Below are positions 1 to 5,028 of a stretch of DNA of 5,028 nt, in pieces; position 1 is the first letter of the stretch; each line of letters starts with the position of its first letter. A model generated the notes under the pieces. The model was not told the DNA's origin and made no database searches. It saw nothing but the letters and a program-made list of their open reading frames with translations. Source of the stretch: CBDCWA01 sp046048295. GTDB lineage: Bacteria; Pseudomonadota; Alphaproteobacteria; Rhizobiales; Hyphomicrobiaceae. The stretch spans positions 1 to 5,028 of the forward strand of contig JBJOGJ010000273.1 in assembly GCA_046048295.1 (NCBI GenBank), in the 5' to 3' direction. Position numbers and translations under genes: made by a program.

Positions 1-610
1 GCCCCGAAAACGGCTCATCCATTAGCACCACCGATGGATGCGGCGCAATCGCCCGCGCCAGCGCAACGCGTTGTTGCTGCCCACCCGAAAGAATATGCGG
101 ATACTCCCTGGCATAGCGCTCGAGCCCGACGCGCTTCAGCACGTCGAGTGCCTGCCGCTCCGCCTCCGCCTTGGGAAGATGCCGCAGCCCGAACGCCACG
201 TTTTCGGCAATTGTCAGGTGTGGAAACAGCGCGAAATCCTGGAACATCAGGCCGACGTTCCGCTTCTCCGGCGGCACGAAGCGATCCGGCCCGGCCACCT
301 CGATACCGTTTAGAAGCACCCGACCAGAAGTCGGCTTTTCGATTCCCGAAGTGATCCGCAACAGCGTGGTCTTGCCGCAACCCGATGGCCCGAGCAGGCA
401 GACGATCTCCCCCGCAGCGACCGTCAGAGAAACGCCACGCAATGCATAATTGTCGTCATCGAACTTCCGCTCCACCCGCTCGAACACGACTTCGGCGGAA
501 GATGCAGAAAGCGGCGCCAAATCACTATCATCACCAGCGCGCTGGCTACGCCACTTCACTGCCGCCTCCCACATCGCTGCAGCCCTCCCGATCGGGCCAA
601 CCTCTGACAT
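1..610 (-). CDS. ABC transporter ATP-binding protein, FbpC/PotA-like importer ATPase (3' end outside window)
   Basis: This is the nucleotide-binding subunit of an ABC importer, which would hydrolyse ATP at the inner face of the cytoplasmic membrane to drive solute uptake. The 203 codons visible show Walker A (GPSGCGKTT, residues 74-82), a Q-loop glutamine (Q124 in MFQD), the ABC signature (LSGGQQQ, from residue 174) and Walker B (VVLMDEP, around 194-200, with D198 and E199). The D-loop, H-loop and any regulatory C-terminal domain lie beyond position 1. The stretches PPEKRNVGLMFQDFALFPHL and MDEPFSG resemble the ferric-iron (FbpC), polyamine and sulfate importer group. Iron is my best guess, but no permease or binding protein is visible to confirm it. 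The ATG at 610 is the first start after an in-frame TAA at 620-622. A second ATG at 574 has a better spaced ribosome site. Either start leaves an N-terminal extension, since Walker A usually lies near residue 40. The gene follows scpB by 30 bases on the same strand. Confidence 0.9.
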   Translation of the reverse strand, partial: MSEVGPIGRAAAMWEAAVKWRSQRAGDDSDLAPLSASSAEVVFERVERKFDDDNYALRGVSLTVAAGEIVCLLGPSGCGKTTLLRITSGIEKPTSGRVLLNGIEVAGPDRFVPPEKRNVGLMFQDFALFPHLTIAENVAFGLRHLPKAEAERQALDVLKRVGLERYAREYPHILSGGQQQRVALARAIAPHPSVVLMDEPFSG

Positions 611-621
611 ACGCCTCCCTT
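583..621 (-). promoter_or_regulatory. Two competing Shine-Dalgarno sites for the ABC ATPase gene
   Basis: Read on the minus strand, AAGGGAGG at 621-614 lies only 3 bases before the ATG at 610. GGGAGGG at 589-583 lies 8 bases before the in-frame ATG at 574. The second site has the more usual spacing, so translation may begin at 574 and give a protein 12 residues shorter. The sequence alone does not decide between them. Confidence 0.5.
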
Positions 622-640
622 ACCCACATCTCACGCCCGG

Positions 641-1537
641 CTAGCTGCCGTCAGCTCCTGGAACAGCCCCTTTGCCGCTATCGGCCTCCGGCTCTTCTCC
701 CTCGGTGAACGCGCCGCCTGCATCGACGTCATCTCCTTCGCCAGAGGCGTCGTCCATTTCAAGCGCCAGTTCCTCCTGGTCTGCATCATCGTCCAAGGGT
801 AATTCGTCGGGCATCAGCGCCGCAACGTCAACCGGTGACGGCACGACGAAGTCGGGCGGCAGGTTCGATTGCAGCAGCCCAGCGCCCTTCAATTCCTGCA
901 GCCCCGGCAGGTCCGAAACGTTATCGAGCCCGAAGTGCACCAGGAACTGCTCGGTGGTCCCGTAAGTAACGGGCTTGCCCGGCGCTCTGCGTCGACCGCG
1001 CGGTCGTACCCAGCCCGTCTCCATCAGCACGTCGAGCGTTCCACGCGACGTTGTCACGCCACGCACATCCTCGATCTCGGCCCGCGTGACCGGCTGATGA
1101 TAGGCGATCACCGCCAGCGTCTCGAGAGCCGCTTTCGACAACCGCCGCTGCTCCGTCCGCTGTTCCTCCAGCACCGGCGCAAGATCCTGAGCGGTTCGGA
1201 ACACCCACTTACCCGACACCTTGACGAGGTTCACGCCCCGACCTGCATAGGACTGGCTGAGTTCTGCCAGCAACGCTTCGACATCGGCGTCGGCACCGAG
1301 ATGGCGTTGCAGATAGCGCACATCCACCGGCTCGCTAGCCGCGAAGATCAGCGCCTCGAGTATGCGCAGCCGTTCCCGCCTGTCGGCCGAAGGCAGCATC
1401 GCCACATTGTCGGGCAGTCCCTGGCGTACCCATGCCGGCTCACGCACGCCTTCGGCTTCAAGACGCCCTTCGGCGCCCCGCGTCTCCTCCGGCTGTTCGT
1501 CATTTTCCTTCATCGCTCCGGACCTCGGCGGAACCAT
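641..1537 (-). CDS. scpB: Segregation and condensation protein B (ScpB)
   Basis: ScpB is the winged-helix (kite) subunit that dimerises and binds the ScpA kleisin in the bacterial Smc-ScpAB condensin, which compacts and segregates replicated chromosomes in the nucleoid. The 298-residue product has two consecutive winged-helix regions, roughly residues 52-130 and 132-205. The second carries the family hallmarks: RLSKAALETLAVIAYHQPVT from 132, then EIEDVRGV (154-161) and a GKPVTYGTTEQFLVHFGL stretch at 187-204, followed by the SDLPGL segment (208-213). It is longer than typical ScpB (about 180-250 residues) because of a charged N-terminal leader of about 50 residues and an acidic, probably disordered tail (about 235-298). 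The start at 1537 is chosen because AAGGAG sits 7 bases upstream; an in-frame ATG at 1513 has no comparable site. It lies 45 bases after scpA, with which it is expected to be cotranscribed. Confidence 0.96.
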   Translation of the reverse strand: MVPPRSGAMKENDEQPEETRGAEGRLEAEGVREPAWVRQGLPDNVAMLPSADRRERLRILEALIFAASEPVDVRYLQRHLGADADVEALLAELSQSYAGRGVNLVKVSGKWVFRTAQDLAPVLEEQRTEQRRLSKAALETLAVIAYHQPVTRAEIEDVRGVTTSRGTLDVLMETGWVRPRGRRRAPGKPVTYGTTEQFLVHFGLDNVSDLPGLQELKGAGLLQSNLPPDFVVPSPVDVAALMPDELPLDDDADQEELALEMDDASGEGDDVDAGGAFTEGEEPEADSGKGAVPGADGS

Positions 1538-1544
1538 GCGCTCT

Positions 1545-1550
1545 CTCCTT
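1545..1550 (-). promoter_or_regulatory. Ribosome binding site of scpB
   Basis: Minus-strand AAGGAG lies 7 bases before the ATG at 1537. It is the clearest Shine-Dalgarno match in the window and decides the scpB start over the internal ATG at 1513. It also means ScpB has its own initiation site rather than relying on overlap with scpA. Confidence 0.7.
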
Positions 1551-1582
1551 CAAGCTAGGGTATTGGAGCACGCACACATCGA

Positions 1583-2419
1583 CTACAACTTCACCCACTC
1601 GGCGCCATCGCTCTTCCGCCGCACATATATCGGCCCGAACGGCTCATCCTGCCTCAGCTCAACGAGCCCTTCCCGCGCCATTTCCAGCGTTGCGCCGAGC
1701 GAACTCGCAACCACGGTACGTCTCAGTTCTGGCGTCGGCAGGTATTGCCGCACGAATCCCTCCAGCGTCGACCACTGCGAACCGATCTCCCCGACCAGAC
1801 GCTCAAGCCTGACCCGCGCCTCTTTGATCGACCAGACCGTTCGCTTCTTCACTACGTGAACAGGCTTGATCGATCGGTTCCTCTGCTCGGCATAAGCCTT
1901 CAGCAAATCGTAGATCGTGGCAGTATGTTCCGTTGTGCTCACCGTCCGCATCCGCTCGGGGCTGCCTCTCTGGAACACGTCGATTCCGAGTTGCTGGCGT
2001 GCCATCAGGTTCTCTCCAGCGCGCCGCATGGCATCGAGCCGCCTGAGGCGAAAGGCCAGCCTCGCAGCCATTTCCTCGCCGGAAATCTCCTCCCTGGCAT
2101 CTTCGATAACCGGCAGCAGGAGCTTGGACTTCAGGAACGCCAGCCAGGCTGCCATGACCAGGTACTCGGCGGCAATCTCCAGGTCGAGCTGCTTGGCCGC
2201 CTCGATGTATGCCAGATACTGCTCGACGAGTTCCAGGATCGAGATCTGTGCAATGTCGATCTTGTGCGTCCTGGCGAGAGCCAACAGGAGATCGAGCGGT
2301 CCCTGGAAGCCTTCCACATCGACGACCAGCTGCGGTCCGTCGAGACTATCAGCTCGGTCCTCGCTTGCCGCGCCGTCCCAGTTGTCCTGCAGGTTCGCCA
2401 ATTCGTCAGGTTCGGTCAT
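1583..2419 (-). CDS. scpA: Segregation and condensation protein A (ScpA kleisin)
   Basis: ScpA is the kleisin that bridges the Smc heads and binds a ScpB dimer, closing the condensin ring around DNA. The 278-residue product begins with about 30 variable acidic residues. The conserved N-terminal domain follows: VEGFQGPLDLLLALAR at 35-50, HKIDIAQISI at 52-61, LVEQYLAYI at 64-72 and the helix AAEYLVMAAWLAFLKSKLLLP at 83-103. The middle, from about 105 to 190, is charged and helical and fits the ScpB-binding linker. The end, about 200-276, fits the C-terminal winged helix that contacts Smc, including GLVELRQDEPFGPIYVRR. The length is normal for alphaproteobacterial ScpA. The ATG at 2419 is the first start after an in-frame TGA 12 bases upstream, and its ribosome site is weak. 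It lies 86 bases after nagZ and 45 bases before scpB. No smc gene is present in the window, which is usual. Confidence 0.96.
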   Translation of the reverse strand: MTEPDELANLQDNWDGAASEDRADSLDGPQLVVDVEGFQGPLDLLLALARTHKIDIAQISILELVEQYLAYIEAAKQLDLEIAAEYLVMAAWLAFLKSKLLLPVIEDAREEISGEEMAARLAFRLRRLDAMRRAGENLMARQQLGIDVFQRGSPERMRTVSTTEHTATIYDLLKAYAEQRNRSIKPVHVVKKRTVWSIKEARVRLERLVGEIGSQWSTLEGFVRQYLPTPELRRTVVASSLGATLEMAREGLVELRQDEPFGPIYVRRKSDGAEWVKL

Positions 2420-2505
2420 CAGGTTCCGTCACTTTCAGCCCCGCCAATCTCCGGACGCAGACTTCCAGGCTACACCGATTCAGGCTCATGCACCCGGCCT
2501 GTGCA

Positions 2506-3513
2506 CTATACCCGCATCAGGCGCGCCAGACATTGTTCCGCTGAAACAACGTCAATCTCAGCCACACGACGGGTGATCTCAATGCACCGCAAAAACCGCC
2601 GCAGGGAATCGCCACAAATCTCGGGTACCGCAGCCGCTGCCGAGACCATCTCATCCAGGTTGCCGTTGCAATGAAGCGCAAGATCGCTTCCTGCCTCGAT
2701 GACAGCCGCAGCCCGCGCCGCAATGCTGCCGCTCAGCGCCCGCATCGACAGATCATCGCTCATCAGCAGCCCGTCGAACCCAATGCTCGACCGGATGACG
2801 TCGCGTGTCACGATCGCCGATACGCTCCCAGCCCGACTGGCATCGATCGCCGTGTAGACCACATGCGCCGTCATCGCGGCCGGCAACCCGGCAAGCTGAC
2901 GAAACGGCTCGAAATCCGCTTCCTCCAACTCCCGCCGCGTTGCATCCACGACTGGGAGCTCCAGATGACTGTCCGCGAGCGCCCGACCGTGCCCGGGAAT
3001 GTGTTTGGCTACTGGCACCACACCGCCCGCCATGTATCCACGCGCCGCCGCACCGCCGACACGCACCACTTCCTCAACCTTTCGCCCGTACGCCCGGTCG
3101 CCGATGATGTCATGCGCACCTTCGAACCTCAGATCGAGCACGGGCGCACAGTTCATCGTGATCCCGACCGACCGGAGTTCATGCGCCGCAAGCAGCGCGA
3201 TCAAGCTGGCCTCCGTGCCAGCCTCATCGAGATCGCTGCAGCAGGTCACGAATCTTTCGGCGGCGGGCAGCGCGCGCCAGTGAGGCGGTCGCAGGCGCTG
3301 TACACGCCCGCCTTCCTGATCGATCCCCACCAGCATTTCGCTGCCCGCAGCATCCTGAGCCTCAACGACGAGCCGGCGAACCTGATCCGGCGACGAACAG
3401 TTGCGCCCGAACAGAATGATGCCCGCTGGTACAACGTGTCGGAGATAATCCCTCTCGCCATCGGAGAGCTCAAGCCCAGAGAGGCCGACGATCAATCCGC
3501 GCGGCACAGGCAC
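2506..3513 (-). CDS. nagZ: Beta-N-acetylhexosaminidase NagZ (glycoside hydrolase family 3)
   Basis: NagZ removes the non-reducing N-acetylglucosamine from GlcNAc-anhydroMurNAc peptides in the cytoplasm, a step in peptidoglycan recycling. In some bacteria it influences beta-lactamase induction. The 335-residue product has the normal single TIM-barrel length and no signal peptide. Visible motifs are GIILFGRN (31-38), the substrate-loop IDQEGGRVQRL (64-74), KHIPGHG (170-176) followed by the flexible loop D181-S182-H183, and MSDDLSM (251-257). By family knowledge H183 is the general acid/base and D253 the nucleophile; both are present, so the enzyme should be active. The start is GTG at 3513 with no strong Shine-Dalgarno; the next GTG two codons on (3507) is possible. 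The N-terminus matches relatives in length, so little coding sequence is missing. It begins 42 bases after the SPOR gene and is likely in one transcript with it and scpAB. Confidence 0.96.
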   Translation of the reverse strand: MPVPRGLIVGLSGLELSDGERDYLRHVVPAGIILFGRNCSSPDQVRRLVVEAQDAAGSEMLVGIDQEGGRVQRLRPPHWRALPAAERFVTCCSDLDEAGTEASLIALLAAHELRSVGITMNCAPVLDLRFEGAHDIIGDRAYGRKVEEVVRVGGAAARGYMAGGVVPVAKHIPGHGRALADSHLELPVVDATRRELEEADFEPFRQLAGLPAAMTAHVVYTAIDASRAGSVSAIVTRDVIRSSIGFDGLLMSDDLSMRALSGSIAARAAAVIEAGSDLALHCNGNLDEMVSAAAAVPEICGDSLRRFLRCIEITRRVAEIDVVSAEQCLARLMRV

Positions 3514-3555
3514 CCCCGTGCAAGACTGGCTCCGGGCGCCCGGTTTGGTGACACG

Positions 3556-5028
3556 TCAGTACGCCGTGACCCAGCAACCGCTATGCCCAGCATCCTTAAG
3601 CTGACGGCACACGGTCGAAGCAGCCTGCCGCGAGCCCGGCGGCCCCACCACGGCACGATAGACCACGCCGAGACCCCGCGTGCTTTGATCGGACATCTGT
3701 ACATCCGGCACCTTACCGGTCAGCACGCTCGGATATTTCTCGCGCATGTCGGCGAACACCTGCAGCGCGGCCATCCTGCTGCCCTTCGAGGACAGCACGG
3801 CGACGTAGCCACGCGTTGCCGGACGTTCGACCGGCGCTGCTGTTGGCCGTGCGACAGCGACCTTGCGCGTCTGCTCGATCGCAGCTTGCGCCCTCTGCTC
3901 GGGTACGCGGCGCTCCGGCGCTTCCGGCACCGGTTGCCGTTCCGGCGCGAGCGTCGTCACCTTGCGAACGGCTATCCGCGGCCTTTCGGTCTGCACAGCA
4001 GCCTGCTCTCGCTCGGGTTGTACGGTTATCACCTTTGCCTTCGGAGCCAGAGCCGGCTCACGCGGGGCGGGCGACACGCCAAACCCGTCGACGATCTCGA
4101 ACCCTGGAATGGCCGCCCCCGCCGAACTGCTGCCTGACGAACTCTCGCTCGACGTTACCGCACTCTTCTGCGGCGCCGTCGGCGAGATACTGCCATCCGG
4201 CCCCACGACATAGGTAGACACCTTGCGAACGCCATCCGGCCCGCTGCTCGATGACTGTGATCCTTCAGCTTCGAGCCGTCCCATCAGCTTGCTGTCGGAC
4301 CCTGCGACTTTCCGCCCGCCAGGGTCCTTGGGCGCGACGCGCATAGGCCCGTCCCCAGCTCGAACAACCGAAACCTCACCGCGCTGCGGGCTGCCGCCAA
4401 TGATCGACTTGTACCCGAATGCGAGCCCGCCGCCGACAGCGATCGAACCGATCAACGCCAGCGTCAGAACCCATACCCGGCTGCCTTTCCGCGGCTCCTC
4501 GTCATACTCGTCGTACTCATCCTCGTAGTCTTCTCCCCGCGCGGGTAGGTTCCGTTCTCCGCCCTGTGCCGGTGGTGCCCCGTAGCCGGTGCCGAATGGG
4601 TCTTCGTAATGCCCTCCGCGTCCGTCGTAATGTGTTGGCGCGCTCTGCGGATAACCGCCAGGGGCGGCCTCGTAGTATGAATTGCCTTCATACGCTGGTG
4701 CCGGCTGACCGCCATGCGCGGCCGGCGGTGTCGTGTAGTGACTGAGATCGTAGGCCTGCGGATCATGCATCGGCGGGAACGGAGCCGCCTGTGGCTGTCC
4801 ATGATCGAAGCCGGTCCCACCCTGGTAGGGGGCCTGATAATGTCCGTGCTGATGTCCGGCTGGGTGCGACTGGTACGGTCCGCCGTGTCCGGCATCCTGC
4901 CCGTGTGCAGGATAATGGTACTGTGATCGGTCGTCGAACCCTGGCTCGATCCGCCCAGCGAACCCCTGATCGTAATCCGCCTGATGCGGCGCGTTGGAAC
5001 CGAACTGCGGCTCCTGCCAGCGCACTCT
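3556..5028 (-). CDS. SPOR-domain membrane protein (5' end probably outside window)
   Basis: This is a bitopic inner-membrane protein ending in a SPOR domain, a fold known to bind glycan strands stripped of peptides at the septum, which places such proteins at division sites. The reading frame is open to the window edge. A GTG at 5025 is a possible start, but the true one may lie upstream. Numbered from that GTG (489 residues), residues 1-160 are low-complexity and rich in His, Tyr, Gln, Gly and Pro. An acidic stretch (about 165-177) and a basic cluster (R179 to R183) follow, then one transmembrane helix (about 184-206), giving a cytoplasmic N-terminus. The periplasmic linker (207-404) is Ser/Pro/Arg-rich, with four RKV tripeptides. 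The SPOR domain occupies about 405-489, starting RGYVAVLSSKG, and contains C473 and C484. The same kind of gene stands before nagZ in many Hyphomicrobiales. Its exact division role is inferred. Confidence 0.88.
   Translation of the reverse strand, partial: RVRWQEPQFGSNAPHQADYDQGFAGRIEPGFDDRSQYHYPAHGQDAGHGGPYQSHPAGHQHGHYQAPYQGGTGFDHGQPQAAPFPPMHDPQAYDLSHYTTPPAAHGGQPAPAYEGNSYYEAAPGGYPQSAPTHYDGRGGHYEDPFGTGYGAPPAQGGERNLPARGEDYEDEYDEYDEEPRKGSRVWVLTLALIGSIAVGGGLAFGYKSIIGGSPQRGEVSVVRAGDGPMRVAPKDPGGRKVAGSDSKLMGRLEAEGSQSSSSGPDGVRKVSTYVVGPDGSISPTAPQKSAVTSSESSSGSSSAGAAIPGFEIVDGFGVSPAPREPALAPKAKVITVQPEREQAAVQTERPRIAVRKVTTLAPERQPVPEAPERRVPEQRAQAAIEQTRKVAVARPTAAPVERPATRGYVAVLSSKGSRMAALQVFADMREKYPSVLTGKVPDVQMSDQSTRGLGVVYRAVVGPPGSRQAASTVCRQLKDAGHSGCWVTAY

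Noticed and set aside
15..380. A 121-codon minus-strand frame and overlapping plus-strand frames
   Set aside because: The ABC ATPase frame here contains Walker A, signature and Walker B motifs, so these others are shadows.
869..1558. A 229-codon open frame on the plus strand
   Set aside because: It is antisense to scpB and has no domain or good ribosome site.
2489..2505. Small inverted repeat (TGCAC, 7-base loop, GTGCA) just after the nagZ stop codon
   Set aside because: The stem is only 5 perfect pairs and is not followed by a T-run on the minus strand, so I do not call it a terminator.
2420..2505. The 86-base nagZ-scpA gap as a promoter region
   Set aside because: I saw no convincing -35/-10 pair or operator on the minus strand, and it is too short and featureless to call.
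1745..2674. A 309-codon open frame on the plus strand
   Set aside because: It is antisense to scpA and the end of nagZ, has no recognisable motifs, and is explained by the codon bias of the real genes.
2671..4137. A 488-codon open frame on the plus strand
   Set aside because: It lies antisense to nagZ and the SPOR gene, both with clear family motifs. The product is Arg/His/Pro-rich with no recognisable domain, as expected from an antisense frame in GC-rich DNA.
4464..4895. A 143-codon minus-strand frame rich in Arg, His and Thr
   Set aside because: It is an out-of-frame reading of the low-complexity N-terminal part of the SPOR gene on the same strand.

Overview
This is a GC-rich bacterial chromosomal window in which every supported gene lies on the minus strand. 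In transcription order, from high to low coordinates, it holds a membrane-anchored SPOR-domain protein (5' end outside the window), nagZ (beta-N-acetylhexosaminidase), scpA, scpB, and an ABC-transporter ATPase (3' end outside the window). The order SPOR protein - nagZ - scpA - scpB is a familiar arrangement of alphaproteobacteria, especially Hyphomicrobiales (Rhizobiales). Together with the protein sequences this points to a Hyphomicrobiales-like organism. The genus is not determinable from this window.

Region by region: about 3556-5028 encodes an envelope protein with a long disordered cytoplasmic N-terminus, one transmembrane helix, a charged periplasmic linker and a C-terminal SPOR (septal peptidoglycan-binding) domain. 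2506-3513 is nagZ, the cytoplasmic peptidoglycan-recycling glycosidase. 1583-2419 and 641-1537 are scpA and scpB, the kleisin and winged-helix partners of the Smc condensin. 1-610 is the N-terminal two thirds of an ATPase of the FbpC/PotA/CysA type, most like ferric-iron or related solute importers. The gaps between genes are 42, 86, 45 and 30 bases. None contains a convincing terminator or promoter, so the genes are probably cotranscribed, at least in part.

The genes connect three aspects of growth: binding of denuded septal peptidoglycan (SPOR), recovery of cell-wall muropeptides (NagZ), and chromosome compaction and segregation (ScpAB). The ABC ATPase is functionally unrelated and sits where many relatives carry tatABC.

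I did not find a novel system, mobile element, CRISPR array or RNA gene. The points most worth a second look are the His/Tyr-rich cytoplasmic tail of the SPOR protein, its recurrent basic motifs, the acidic tail of ScpB, the ABC gene after scpB, and its ambiguous, extended N-terminus.
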